The position numbers and the translations under genes are program-made. DNA of 64,000 bases from Sipunculus nudus (taxonomy: Eukaryota; Annelida; Sipuncula; Golfingiida; Sipunculidae): contig CM049311.1 of the NCBI GenBank assembly GCA_026874595.1, positions 62,068,453 to 62,132,452 on the forward strand. The letters run 5' to 3'. This document shows, one piece after another, positions 37,490 through 51,800 of this stretch (within the stretch, counting starts at the first letter, position 1; every line of letters begins with the position of its first letter). Under the pieces are notes generated by a model, which did not search any database, was not told the origin of the DNA, and worked only from the letters and a program-made list of their open reading frames with translations.

Positions 37490-38789
37490 TAACAAAAATA
37501 ATTTATTCTCATTTTGCATATCCAGAATTTTAATATATTTTCTAAGCGCCTGAAAAAAAAACATTCAAACATGAATACAAATACATATTTTTAATCCAAC
37601 GGTTTCACACAGACATAAAAAAAAACTTGATTTTATTCAGAGGAGTAACCGGTAATCCATATTAAATGGAATTTCACGCATTATCGAGGTTTGACAGAAT
37701 CAGGTTCTGTGCAATCCGAGAGGCCAGCCGAGGTATTTGGATACTTCCAAGATCGTGGAAATTAAAGTGAGCACTTCCGATTTAATTGATGTTTTTAAAT
37801 ATATTCTTATCGGTTTTCATAATTCCCTCCCTTGTTATATACATCAGGCACTAGTATGTATCAATTTTCTGTTGTCTTGTATTGTTGAGATAAATTTTCT
37901 GTTAATAACTTAACGGAGACTCAGACTTGATAATAATAATCACAGATCATCCTCGTAGATAACATAACCACATGATATGAAAGTTTGCTGAATTTGTATC
38001 ATGAATTTTCATCTTAAAAGTACGGTTTACTTAAAGTGGTTTGCAAAAAATCAGACCGCAATTACTTTAGGTTTCATTTAACCTTTAGGAAATTATTTCA
38101 CATTTCATTAAATGTGTTTACATATTACATTTATATGCGTTTATTAGAATCTTGACTGGCCAAACATTGAACACACGTACGGAATTCAAACATCATTTAT
38201 TAAGAAGCATTTAACATTTGACATGCACATTTATACATATATGAAAATATACATGCAAAATCAAATAGTAACAGTTGCATAAGATCTCTGCAGTTGTGAC
38301 ATCATCATAGTTTAGTCATCATGACATTTTTGTTCATGCATCTTAAATAAAACTTAAAATATATCGATTCTCCCTTTATCGTTTTTAAAATAAACGAAAA
38401 ACAAGTAACCGGGAATGGCAAAATTTATAATGTTGCTTCATAATATCTCTCTGTCAGCACCAATGGCACTAATTTTCAAAACTTGCAGGAATCAGACAAA
38501 CAATATGAATCCTACATCCACGTTTGAATGGGATTAAACCAAAACATGCAAACAATCTTTAAAATCCAACACGGACATTTAATTGCTTTGTATGATATAT
38601 CTGCTCTCAGAAACAGTAACAGACAAAACGGTTAAGTGATTACATGAATTTCCACCGCTTTTGTTGGGTATGGTATATATGTATAAGATTATTTTAGTAC
38701 TAACGCGGGAGGAGTGCAAAGTATATACATCATCGTGCTGAAGCAATATTCACTATTGTGTCTTTTGTATTGCCTCCCCGAAGGCTTTA

Positions 38790-38860
<71 letters not shown>

Positions 38861-38987
38861 TTGTAAGTTTATATTTGTAAGTTTATTTTATGTTTCTTTA
38901 TCTATACGTTATTTGTACAAGGCTCTGAGTCAGCATCAAGGGCGGACTGGGCTTTGTAAATGCTAGAAACCCATGATTGGCCTGTGG

Positions 38988-39056
<69 letters not shown>
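38790..39056. repeat. two long (TA)n microsatellites
   Basis: Runs at about 38790-38854 and 38991-39055, separated by ~135 bp of unique sequence. Confidence 0.9.
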
Positions 39057-39057
<1 letters not shown>

Positions 39058-39503
39058 ATTCTAACGGGTCGTATCCCGTGAAACAGACTTTTGTCCGGTT
39101 CAACTGACAAACAGCCACAACATGTTATAGATATAGTCCAAGTTTTTTCAAGTTCACAAGCAGCCATAGGTTCACCTGTGGTTGCTATAAGTTCCTATGA
39201 GGTGGCTAATAATGAGGTGTATAGAGGTGTAATAGGTGGCCGGGCACTCCCTATATCCACTGGTTCCTAAATGAAGAATAAATATTAATAAATATCTATG
39301 TAGCCACTATATCATTACAAATAATAAGGTATACTGATGCTTGGGAGTTACGGATATTCAAGGTATAGAAACATGGTTATTTTATATCAAACACATACAT
39401 TAATATAAGACATGACAATTATTGTATTATTGAGTATTTTATCCTGCATACTGGAGATAATACTATTTAATGTTTATTCATACTAATCTGAATGACAATA
39501 AAG

Positions 39504-39507
<4 letters not shown>

Positions 39508-39566
<59 letters not shown>
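39508..39566. repeat. (TA)n microsatellite
   Basis: Pure TA run directly abutting the 71-bp palindrome. Confidence 0.9.
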
Positions 39567-39568
<2 letters not shown>

Positions 39569-39634
39569 CTCTGAAGAAAAACAACACTGTTAATTCACAG
39601 TGAATTAACAGTGTTGTTTTTCTTCAGAGTTATA
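39564..39634. repeat. 71-bp perfect palindrome
   Basis: Two 35-bp arms (39564-39598 and 39600-39634) are exact reverse complements around a single A at 39599; the arm includes CTCTGAAGAAAAACAACACT. Checked base by base with no mismatch. It would form a cruciform or hairpin; it could be biological or a fold-back assembly artefact. Confidence 0.95.
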
Positions 39635-40072
39635 CCGCTCTGGCCTAGTCTGTAGGCCATAGAGCACTTTACACTTTACATCTACTAAATATATATATAT
39701 ATATATCCCCACCCTAACATTTAAGCCAACATTTAAGCAAGGGGGCGGGGGTCAATATAATCATCCCCCTGATATTCAGAGAATAAAATTTCTATATTTG
39801 AAATGAAATATATTAATAACATGAAGTACAGACTTTAGTTACTTTAGTTCCATTTATGAGTTTAATATGAAATATTATATATCTTATTTTTATTTAGAAT
39901 TAACATATACCACAAACATAATACTTTATTTTTTAAATTTATATACTTAATTTTATTATATGAAAAAATTGTCACACATGCAGACAATAAAAGTATATAT
40001 ATATAATATATATATATATATTTATATATATATATATACTTGTGTGTGTGCGTGTGAAAAAAGTTGAGAGTC

Positions 40073-40090
40073 ACCCCCCCCCCCCCCCCC
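40073..40090. repeat. poly-C tract
   Basis: Long C run preceded by TA-rich sequence at 39995-40040. Confidence 0.85.
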
Positions 40091-40541
40091 TGATGACAAA
40101 TTGACGACACTGTGTAGGTAAAATCAAAATCACGATGCGTGGTGACAGATAGTATAAAACAATTGGTTTTAACTTGATGTGTCTCTCGCTTTAATCTCCA
40201 GGAATTATTTTCAACAAAGTCCGCCCCTAGCAATAAGCTCGGATGTTGAGAATTGTTTTGTATTTGCATACGTCACAATAATTACATTATTTTTGTCCTT
40301 TATCATTCCCGACTCGCTATTAATTTACGTCGGTTAGAATTTTTTTGTAGGGGCGGACTGGGGTGGGAAATACGCTCTCGAAATTAAAACAAAAACGGCC
40401 AAGTTTTAATGCCCATGGGCATCAAGATATTAATTTCCCTATCGGCTCAAATGGAAACGTCTCGGTGTCCTGGTTGGCCAGTCCTCCCCTGTATATTATT
40501 TGCCCTGCAGAACTACGCCTGAAAAATTTCAACTAGAAATA

Positions 40542-40573
40542 TGCATTCTCACGATTGCAGGCGTGAGAATGCA
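40542..40573. repeat. perfect 12-bp-stem inverted repeat
   Basis: TGCATTCTCACG and CGTGAGAATGCA flank an 8-base loop. It sits between two related ~100-bp segments (40430-40530 and 40720-40815, both with a GTCC...CTGTATA..AACTACGCC order), just past the predicted end of the GMC transcript. Confidence 0.7.
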
Positions 40574-40638
40574 GGCCTCCGCTTAATGTTAGTTAATGTC
40601 CTTAATGTTGGTTACTTTGGAACCTGTCTTTTCATTCA

Positions 40639-40644
40639 TTTATT
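40639..40644 (-). terminator. candidate poly(A) signal of the GMC gene
   Basis: AATAAA on the minus strand, 244 bp after the stop codon. It is the first canonical hexamer I see downstream, but no transcript confirms its use. Confidence 0.35.
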
Positions 40645-40887
40645 GACCCTTATTCCCAGGTCCAATGGACATATGTTTCCCAAACAGCCTTTGCTTTCAC
40701 TAAATCGGTCCACAGGCACCATAAAATTGTTTTTCGCTCTCGGCCCTAAGGGAAACTTCCCGGTGTTCCAGTCCACCTCTGTATAATTATCTTCCTAGAG
40801 AACTACGCCGGAATCAGTGTGTCAATTATATGTGTCCAGTCCATGGTTTTTCATAAACTTTGTAGTTTCCTGACCTCAGGCATGACG

Positions 40888-41053
40888 TCATGTCCACGAT
40901 GATACAGTATTGTACGACTGCTCGTCCTTCTCCTCTATTATCAAATCGGCCGCCCTCTCCGCCATGGCCAGAATAGCTACAGTCGGATTTGCTGACGGAA
41001 CAGTGGGGAATATGGAGGCATCCATGACTCTTACTCCCTCAACACCAAGCACC
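40888..41053 (-). CDS. GMC oxidoreductase exon 9 (C-terminus and stop)
   Basis: Acceptor GTCTTGCAG; completes Arg and reads [38 protein letters not shown], then a short acidic tail ending SSWT and TGA at 40890-40888. The NPT Asn is the likely second active-site residue. 3722 bp of intron separate it from exon 8. Confidence 0.93.
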
Positions 41054-44000
41054 CTGCAAGACAAATACAATAGATCCTCAAAGGTATTAAAAATAGGCGG
41101 TCTGAAAGCTACCTCGCTACGCCCTCGCCAAGGTCAGTTCATATTATTAATATCAAGAGAATCAATATGTTCCATGAAAACATTAAGTTTGTGAAAGCTG
41201 CACTGGGGGTAATAAGTGCTCAGACGTCTTACTTTGTGACATCTAGACTGATTATAGGCTGTACACGCCATACCTGAAACCTGCGCTAATGAATTCATAT
41301 GGGGGAAATGTACACTTAATTTCCTGTGTACGGCGCCACGTGGTTTAATTAACAAGCGTTCATGTGTCATTTGTACTTATGAAATGACGGGGTTGTGATT
41401 CCTTGATATATAAAACTTCCCCGTGTCCTGTTTCATCCAGTATCTTGGTGATCAGGAGCGCTGGTCGAGTAAGACTATCTATTTGCCAGTGGCTGAGTGC
41501 TAACCTCCAAGGGCCACGAGGGATGGGAACCCCGACATAAACATGTTTGGTTCTCAGGCACCGCCCGCGTCAATTTTAACCCCCCCCCCCCCCCCCCCGG
41601 TGCATTGAAAAATATTTATTTTGTTTTTTATCTTTCATGAAGATTAATAATACAATTTTGATCAGATCTCCTTTGCTTTGTAGTGCTTTTACCTGTTCAG
41701 CAAAAAAAAAAATGTTTATCATGCTTTTCCCTGATCAAATGACATTTCGATCGAAACATACAAGAAAAGGTAAAAAAAAAAATCGTCCGACCGCACTGAT
41801 TTTGAAAAAAAAAAAAAAACTGCCTGAGAACCACACCTTTTGTTTGACCTAAGTGTTAAAGCATGTTCAAGCAAGTTTCCCTATTTTTTTATTTGAGAAA
41901 GGCGGATTCCTGTGACAATCATGTTGGCTTAATTAATACTGTGTATCTGGTAATGTTGTGACGACTACATCACATGCAGGTTAACAATCATGACAAGTCG
42001 TAAATTGCTCGAATAGAATAGCGGGGTATAAAATGCTGGACGGGTGGTCGGCTAGTTGGGTTCCAAGATACACATGCAGATTTTGGCCCCTTAAAAAACT
42101 GAGTCACTTATTAATATATGTAAATGAAAGTCCTGGTTATATTCTATGTTTTCACCATCGGGAATGACCGATTTATTGTGAAATGATAAATGAAATATAT
42201 AAAATCATATATAAAATGTATGCTAATGTGTGCTAATGAATTTCCCCTTTATTTACTATTTAAAAGCCCCAATTGAAATTATTGGATAATAATTCGATAC
42301 TCAGTTCATCTTCAACTCGTGTCCTATATTATATTTGTTAACATCATGGATCAAGGAAGCTGTCGGCCTTTACACAAGGCGTGTTGCCATGTAATTCCTG
42401 ATTTGTCAGTGATCTATATGATCAAGCATCTGTATTCAGGACTTGTAAAAGAAAAAAAGCAACACAATGACTATCTTTGTGCGGTCAAAACAACGGAAAA
42501 GGACAGGAACGTATTTCCAGAAACGTTCATAATCGATAGTAAAATCTTCTTCTACCTTGAGAAAGAAAGGGTTCGCTCATAATGAATGCTAGCACGTGAT
42601 TTTTTCATTGGTTTGCTCATAAAGACCAATTTCATTCCACAACAGATGACGCTACAAGTTCACGAGGTGGGTACACTGGCGTCATTTCTGAAAGATAGCG
42701 CTGCGATATAGCCCCGTCGCGAACTACAGTGAAACTCCTTCCTTTTGACACCCCAGTATAAGACGGACAACTCACTAATGCGGACACTAAATCTCAGTCC
42801 CTTCAAATATGCCAAGATATATTATGTTTAACATACATTCAGTAAAGCGAACAATTCACAATCCCGGACAACGGACAAACTTACGTCTGCATATTCTGTA
42901 AATATTATGACCCCCTAAATTAAACAGACATCGCGAGTTCCACTTTGTTCATATATATATATTTCTGAAAGGAGATGGCGCTCCGAGGTTGTAACCTCGA
43001 ATGACCTGTACAGGTCACAGAGACAGCCGGTCAACCAGATAAAAAAAACTTTTTATACAAGAAGACCAACATGAAATGTTATATTTCTCAAGATTTATGA
43101 CAACATATGGAAAATATACCTTCTAATGACACACTTTGAATCGTTCCTGACAGTTCAAGACCAAACATGGGCATCTGCGAGGCATGTCCTCAGAGGAGTT
43201 GCGGGACAACGGATGAATGGTATCATTTTCAATTATAATATAGATTTGCGCTTGTTGAAATGTGGGTTCGGTGTCCAAGGGTCTCTCACTGCGCGTGATA
43301 CTTGTCCATTTAAACTAATTAGGCGCCTTAAAGCTGTGATGACAATTCTTTTTTTTGTGCCACCGGGAATAACGAATACATTGAACATTTTAATGAATAT
43401 TCCTCACTCGTTCAATTTGTACGGCTCTCCCAGGATTAGTTGTTTTTATCACACATTAGATGATGAAACTGATTCCCTTCACGTCTTCAACAAAGGGAGT
43501 CGTCTTACATTTTGTCCGGCGGCATTATCTCTAAATAGGGCTTATAGAGTCTTTGATATCGGTGCATGCCAAAGAGTCATGCTGTGTTTATCATGTTATT
43601 GAGCGGATGTATCTCCTGTCAGAGCTTTATAGAGAATTTGTTTAAAGAATATATCCGGTCTAGTTTCTGCAATTAAAATAAGTGTTTTGCAATGAGGTGG
43701 CTTATTTCATTTGTTATACCAAAGAAAGATTTTTTTTTTAATTGAGAGGATCGAGCCTATAAGAAAATGTTAAAGAATTTACTGATCACTGCACAGTTAC
43801 GTCACAGGTAGACTCCCCTCGGGTTCTACATGATTTTATTGAAAATTCATGTTCATATATGTTTAGCGTTAGTCAGCCTTCCGATTTCAGCATTTGATTT
43901 GTCTCAAATGAAAGCTGAAACCAATATAAGTTCTTTCATTCTCTCTCTTATTGATTTCTGATAAGACAGGGCAGAACCATTTTAAATATTTTATGCCCAA

Positions 44001-46052
44001 TGCGTTTGAAATAATAAGAAAACACTTTCGTTGAATACCCCACGCTTCAGAGCCCACTAGTGTGTGGATTATATAGATACTGTCGGATGCTGGCTATAAT
44101 AGATGCGGGTTAACAAATTATGATATCATGGTAACACGTTTTAGATTTACCTTTATTGTAACCAGGATATCTCTGTAGATTTTTAAGAGTACAACAGAGT
44201 TTTCATCCAACAAGCGACTTTCTTCATGAAAAATACGTTCTTATCTCTTTTAAACGTTTTAAGTATTTATATTATGCAAGCCACTTTTATTTTTCATCTT
44301 GGTAATAAGATTTACAAAGGAATTTTGTCAAGGCATATATTTGTACCAGCAGTGCCTACTTATTTGCTTCTGGCATTGGTGAACGTCAAATGTAATATTT
44401 AAAATATAAATATAAATATAGTCGATTCAACGAAGTGAAATTTAACACAGAAAATCGAAGGGAAATTTAACAAAGAATACACTTTTTTAAACCCAACTAT
44501 AATCCTGGTAAAAGTGGAAATATAGGTGGATAAATTCTACCAGCTGTAAACTATGGCACAATTATCTCCTTAATCACAATTTCTAAAGTGATGGAAGATA
44601 TCTCCAATTTATTTAAGACAATATTTGAAGAACTAGATTAAATATGTTCGTCAAATAATAAACAGTCCGCTATTTGGCTTTCCCAAGCAAGGTGAGATCA
44701 GATTACACATAACAAAAGTTATATCTATGTTATTTTGTATATTTTCTAACTTTTACAAACTATTTAGATATTTACCTGAGATTCTGGTCCAGTACAGCCT
44801 CTTTGTCTCCCGCGATTCCCATGCGACACGTGCCTGCTAGGTGCCAGCTTGAGCCTGACATGTGTTTTATATGGCAAGCCAGCTGTCTGTCCGTCCGGTC
44901 GCCATATTCCCTGCATGGCTCTATGTCCGGATGATGAACTTCCGCACCAAACTTTTTAAATGCTTCACTTTTTTCCACAAGTTTATGCACGAATTTGACT
45001 CCTGGAACGAGGAAGTTTTCATCTTATACAAATGATAATTATGAGATTATTTTTATATAAACAAATGCGGTCACTGCAGAGGAGTGACCAGAAACCTCCT
45101 ACTTCTCATCTCTCCATGCATGTGCATTATGAAGTAATTACATTCGGAGATCCATGGTCAGCTCGGTAAATGAGTTTAACACAGAATATTTTGCTGACAG
45201 CTTCTGCCTAGTGCCGCCAGGATAGTGCATGTGCTTCGGCCTCAAACTAGCCGACCTTCTGGATGACGTCATTCACATGAGATCATCAGGATATCATACA
45301 TGTGCCCGTTTTTCCGGTACCACTGTTCTTTTATCTGAACTACCTAAATAAATATTCCGTCCTGAAGCTGTTTTTGCTTTGCATGCCGTATACGATGAGC
45401 AGTAAGCAGACTTTTTTTGGCTCTAGTTAATGTTTTATCAACCACTTATTTACCCAAGGTATGCAATATGAGAAATCTTAGTGGATTAATCTTTTTGCAA
45501 TTTTGCATAATCGACCACAAACGATTAAGTACGCGCATGCAAATAAGCCATATAAATACCTGAAAATTATTAAATATTGACAGAGGTATAAAACGGGACA
45601 TAAAATGGCGAAAACCATGTATTAAATTAAACTTCGAGCGGCGAAAAACTGTCATCATCGCTGCCCTAGCCTTAAACTTCCAGCGCTACGTACAAGTCAG
45701 ACAACATTTACTCGGCCAATATATAAGGGATAATTCTGTAAAACAGATCCCATGGTAATACAGTAGGTAAATAAATAATCGATTAATATCGATCATCTGT
45801 CTTTTTTTCATTCGATTTTCGAACATGATTTTACAATCAATCCCGACCACGAGTAAATTATATATGGTGACCATGGGACCACAGTGTTCATCTTGTATTT
45901 GACCTATACGGTTGCAGCGTGATCTGGTTGGGGTTGAGTACGCCGGTCTAATACTACAGGGTTTAAGCGCCCGAACATGGAGTAACTACCCCACGCGAAT
46001 TTATGCCGCATCCCGAGTACCACATGGGTGCCTTTTATATTTTGGCACCCAG

Positions 46053-46128
<76 letters not shown>

Positions 46129-48797
46129 AAGAGAGAGAGAAAGGGGGGGGGGTCATGATGATTTAACTTCGTTTAAGAGAGAAGAGAGGTATATTGTTAC
46201 TTTACCTTCTACGAGTCTTAGGGTGTCGGTCTTATCAGTAAGATAACGTGGATCTATCCAAGGTTTAAGCCACGGACCATCGGCGACGAGCCCAACCCTT
46301 CCACGGGAGCCAGGGCGCGTCAACACCAGGCCCAGGAAGAAACCATGAGAACCAGGCCCATTGTCTTCTGGGAAATATGAATCCCAAAATTCCTTGCGCA
46401 CGTTTCCCATTTCCCGCGCATTGTCGTCTTTGATGCTGCCGATCTCCATGAAGTACAGCTCTAGGTCAGAACGTTCTGTAAATATGTTACCGTCACCGCC
46501 AAGAAAGCCAATGGCTGTCACCGCTCCGGGAAGAGCAAGTACTCCTGTCAATAGTAAACAAATTATATGGTATAATAAAAGTGAATTTGTTGTGCATTTA
46601 ATGATACACACCAAGGTATTCACATTATAGTATCAATCTTCTGTCCAATCTTTTTTTTCTTACTGCATAGTTAAATTTCAGCGTAAGATAATGGCTTAAT
46701 TGAATGCTATAATAATACTTCTACCAGAAAAATAGCTTATAGTGCCATAAATTTTATTTATGATTTATAGTATTTAATGCACCGGAATTTAAGTCAGCGG
46801 CTTCGAACAAACCAATAGCATTCATGAAAATTTCCCTTTTCTTAAATCTATTTCAACATTTGTGTATATTTGTATCAACTTTTTCGATTTGTGTTAATTG
46901 CATATACATTTATGAGCTGATAAAGTCATGATGTGATTTAATTTAGATACGTTAATGACAAAACCCCCATCTATACATTGGGGACAATGTATTTATGCAT
47001 TTAAAAAAAAATTGCAGCTCTTGTAATCATGTGTCGGTAATAATCTCCATATTTGTCTAAAACAGATTGGTCATATATAAGACCAATTTTGTTTGTTGAG
47101 ATTATATTGGTAGATTTAACCAACACATTTGATATTACAAACAACTCGTTGGTCATACACTAACCAGAACGATTGGTCATTTTGACCAATTTTTATCGGT
47201 CGACCATTTGGTTGCATATGTTTAACCAATTTAATTGGTTAAGTTAAAAAATGGTTGATATTACAAACATATTGGTTATTTTTAACTAACTGATTGGTCA
47301 AGCTCTGACCAAACATATTGGTCAGTTTCACATCAGATACAAAAGTGCTCCTGTGCAGTTGCAAGCTTTACTGGCTGATGTCCCCCCCCCCCCCCCGTGA
47401 AAAACGCAATAATCTGAAGTATGTTTTTTTTATAACAAGACCTCTACCAAATCCGGAGAATAAAACAACTGAAAAAGAGGGTGAAAGTAGCAGTGCACAC
47501 GTAAACGTGTCCATTTTTCTAACCAACTGGAATTGGATGATATAACAAATTTCTTACCTGATTTTCCCAATTTGTTTAATGATAGATCAACCAAGAAATT
47601 GGTAAAACATCTATATATTTTTCAATATACAGAATGAAGAATATTATCAGAGTATCTCATGTATTCCAAGGGCAGGCAAATTAGTTCGCATTATTTCTCA
47701 CATTATTTCTCTATATTTTCCTTTTTTCATTATTCGGGAAATTGAAAGCTTTTATAATTAATCATTGATGCATAAAATATAGATGACAGAGGATCGCTGA
47801 CAAGTTGTGAAGGCTACATATGTTCTTACCTTTTCGAGTTTTCCAGTACTCCAGAAATGGTGTAGGAGACAATAATGTTTCTTTGTTAATGCTATCTCTA
47901 GTTCTAATCTTGACGTACGTGCCAAAAATCACGTGATCAGCAAGGTTGTATCCGACTGGGCGATTTGATATAATAGGAATCTAATGACAAGAGAAAATTA
48001 TGTATATCGAATCATCAATGATATTCTTCCAAATTCTTATTTACATCTCACAAACTTAATTAATACAATTCAATCTAATCAGCTTAGCAAATTGCATATG
48101 CATGAGAGATAATCTCTTTAACCATCTTGCATATAAAATGTGAACTGAAACCCTCTTATCAAATATTTTAATATTTTCAATTAAGTAACTCAGTTCAAAA
48201 CTTTATCTTTGTTAAAAAATTCTGATACCAAATACGGCTGGACTGTCCATCAAAGTGTTTTGTTTAAGATCGGCTTTTAAATTTGTTTATATATTTTATG
48301 TATCAATTATCGATGTAGAAAATCACGGCTAGATTTTCCAAAATTTAACAAGAGCAATAGCCTGGTGCAAATATACAACATTCATTGTTTTAATCATGGA
48401 GTAAATTTTATAGTAAACATTCACCCCTAGTTCTTTCAAGTGTTCAGACGGGCCAACCCCTGATCGTATCAATATGGCCGGCGAGCCTACAGCGCCTGCG
48501 CATACGATCACTTCCCGTCGGCACTTGACTGTTGCCACCCGTTGCATGCCATGCGTCAGATATTCCGCCCCTATTGCACGCGGACCATTGAAAATCACCT
48601 GTGATGATACTGTATACATATATATTTTATATTTTAACCTTATGGTCAGATCTGTAAAGAGGCTACTTCTTAGGTTTGTTAAAATCAGCGGGGTGCATGT
48701 ATATGTTATTTGTGCTTCCGTGCTTCTTTTTTGCGACCAGATCCATGACGATTGTATTAAATTATTTGGCGATTAGAAAGTGGGGGTCAGTGACTTC

Positions 48798-48862
<65 letters not shown>

Positions 48863-51800
48863 TAATGAGGAATAAGGTACATGTAATCATAAATTATTGA
48901 ATCTAACAGGTATGCCATATAATGTGAACCAGTTACGCAAACACATTGGGAACGTTTACTTCAATTACTCATTTATAAGGTGCCAAATAACAACGATGAA
49001 ATGTCTCTTCTCTAATCGTCATCTTGACATTACTTTCAAGGCAAAATACCACATTCGTTCAGACTGAGGCTGAGCGTACCCGATTGACATGCGCGCCGAC
49101 AACGACATCCAGATTCTTCCGGTGTATGGCAGGGCGGAGGTAGACGTCGTGGGCGTGAAACCTTTCCCCGCTGTTAATGTGTACTGCAACATAATACACG
49201 AGCTTCAGTAAAGTATTTTCACCAAGACAAGATATAACATTAATATGTCAGTATCATCCAGCCCTTTATATATGCCAAATGCATGGAGCCAGCTCATGTA
49301 TTATATTTTTAAATGAACCCTGATTGTCACTTTAGACAACTGAATGAATTAGAATTAAATGCGCCACACTCTCATTTTTCTACTTTTCTTTGCAACGGTA
49401 AATAATTTGTGTAATGTTCCCGTAACCAAGTTAATCAAGTCCATGTTTCCTATTAATAGGATGTCAATGTTGAACAAGTGACCCATGCGCTCATGACGCT
49501 CAGCTTAAAACCTAGCATTTTAGCTAAACAATCGAAACAGGCATTTTGTAACGTCAGATATGATCTTAACCTTGGAATTTCTCACACCAAGGTTGCAGGG
49601 TTCTTCCTTGAGTTATGGGTCACACATATCTTAAGACTGAATCGAAACATTACTGCTCTATACAAGTTGTACAAGAAAAGAATAAGGTCAAGATCACCAG
49701 TTTTCAAACTCGTTCTGTGTCTGAAAACATGTTGTCTATCACTTTGAGGTCAAAGGTATAATGTTTACAAGAAATCCTAAAGATGATGACCTATAATTCG
49801 TTTGATTTGACCTTGTACATCGAGATCAAGGTCACAAGGTTTTAGCTTTGTCAAAGAGCATTGCAGAAACAACTTGTGTGCCAAATACCAGAAAGAAATC
49901 TTCAGTGTTTCAAAAGTTATTGGGGTCAAAATTATTTTAGATTTCCACAGATTTGAACTTAATGATCAAGGTCAAGACCGCCAGTTTTCGAACTCCTCCT
50001 AGATTTTGTAAAAATTATCTGTGCTGCAAATGTCAGTGGAAATATGCGGCGCTGCCAAAATAACTGCGTTCACAAGATATCCAAATTCGAAGTCTTGCGA
50101 CGGTTACAACAGACGGTTGGACTGAAAACCATGTCATCCACGGAGACGGGGAGACAAAATAAACACATAAGAAGACTAGATAGAACTACAGTTGAGAAAC
50201 TAATACCTTCGACGTAATTTGACAATCTCAAAATAGTGTTGAAAATAGAAAATAAACACTGGTTGCACCCCCAGTTTTCATGAACTGATAAAACTAGTCA
50301 TGATCAATTAATATACAAATTGTGGATTTCAGGAGACAAAATGAAACCACAACTGAGAAAATGATACGACTGCTCTAATTTTATGGTCTAAACATTAAAA
50401 AAATGTGTAAAAATTAGAAAAAAAATTAAGGTGACACCACCATATGATGAACCTGTCAATGATCGACAAGCGATATTTTTTTACATATACAATATTCTCT
50501 AGGTACTAGAATTCACTCAATATCTGTTCAATAAATTTTTTTTCAATGACATAGCGTAATGGCCATTAATATTTTGGAGGTAATCTTCATTATAACAATC
50601 TGCATTTTCTTAATATCTGAACCACTGAGGGAGAGGGACAAATGTGAATCAGGGCGATGATCAGATTAGTGGCCGCCATTGTTCTGACTGGGCTTACCTG
50701 TGATCCAAACCTGGATTTGGTGGACCGTGAAAAACTTTCTGAGTTTCAGTTTGATGACCAGGAGCTGGGACATAACGTCATGTGCCCTCTAGATTAACAA
50801 GATGTTTACAAACACATCACAGATGATATTTCCTGTACGTGTACTTACCCCTGTGTTGTAAAAATCCACTCTGAGCTCCAGTCTTGTTCGGCCGAAGTGT
50901 AGGTAGACCTAATTCTTTACCCGCGTTTAAGAAGGCTTGAGAAAGCGGGGTGGGGGGTAAGGGGGAGGCGCGGTACTTCTTCTGTACTTTGTCTAGGTAG
51001 GCAGACATTTCTTTGTACGACCACTGCCAGCCCGCCTTCTCCGACCAGTCGTCGTAATCCGCGGGGCTGTTAGGGGTGTTGATCATGAAGTTCAGCGCAG
51101 TCGAACCGCCAAGGGTCTTCCCGGCCGGAAGACGAATTGACTGTAACAGGAAGATTTTCAATAAGAAGTAGTCAGAGTTGACCACAAATCTCCCGCCAGG
51201 TTTCTCATTTAATTAAGTTGAATACACAGCAGCTAAGGTTCAACATCCCCATACCAGGTCACAAAATACAGATCATTGTTCATAATTCTGAAATCTTGAT
51301 AATAGCAAAACAAAATACATTGGCTGATATCATATCAATGACAGTTATCAATTCATGTCCATTCAGGGTCTGAAAGTGCTCCCTTAACGGCCCCGCAGCC
51401 AATATGCATTTACATTTGATTGACGTTGTCAGAAGACTGACCACTTCACATGTAGTTACTCTCAAAGTTATGAAAGTAGCATTCATAGACCATGGTTCTC
51501 CAAAACTGATTGAAATAAAAGATTAAAAAGCTATGATTTTATGTATTTTAATTATTATGTAATAGATGTATTTATACACTTACGTTGTTTATCGTTCCAA
51601 ATGCTGCATGCGTTTGAGGCACGGTGCGGTACGCCCAGTCTATGTCCGAACCTTGCAGTAATGGCGCCAAAAGAGGGACCCTCATAGCAAGACGGGTGAA
51701 CAGAGACGCAGGTTCCCCCGCCTCTAGTAACAGCACCGTCACATCCGGGTCAGCTGAAAGCCTTGCTGCCAATACGCATCCTGCAGTGCCTCCACCTGCT

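Noticed and set aside
38898-39167. Frames with long Tyr-Ile repeats over the (TA)n runs (also at 21392, 31950, 48676, 60071)
   Set aside because: They are translations of dinucleotide microsatellites.
42319-42582. 87-codon plus-strand frame with internal ATG at 42346
   Set aside because: No recognisable family and no splice or promoter support.
43126-43602. 158-codon plus-strand open frame, the longest in the window
   Set aside because: Antisense in GMC intron 8, no domain, signal peptide or repeat structure recognised; a frame this long is within chance for 64 kb.
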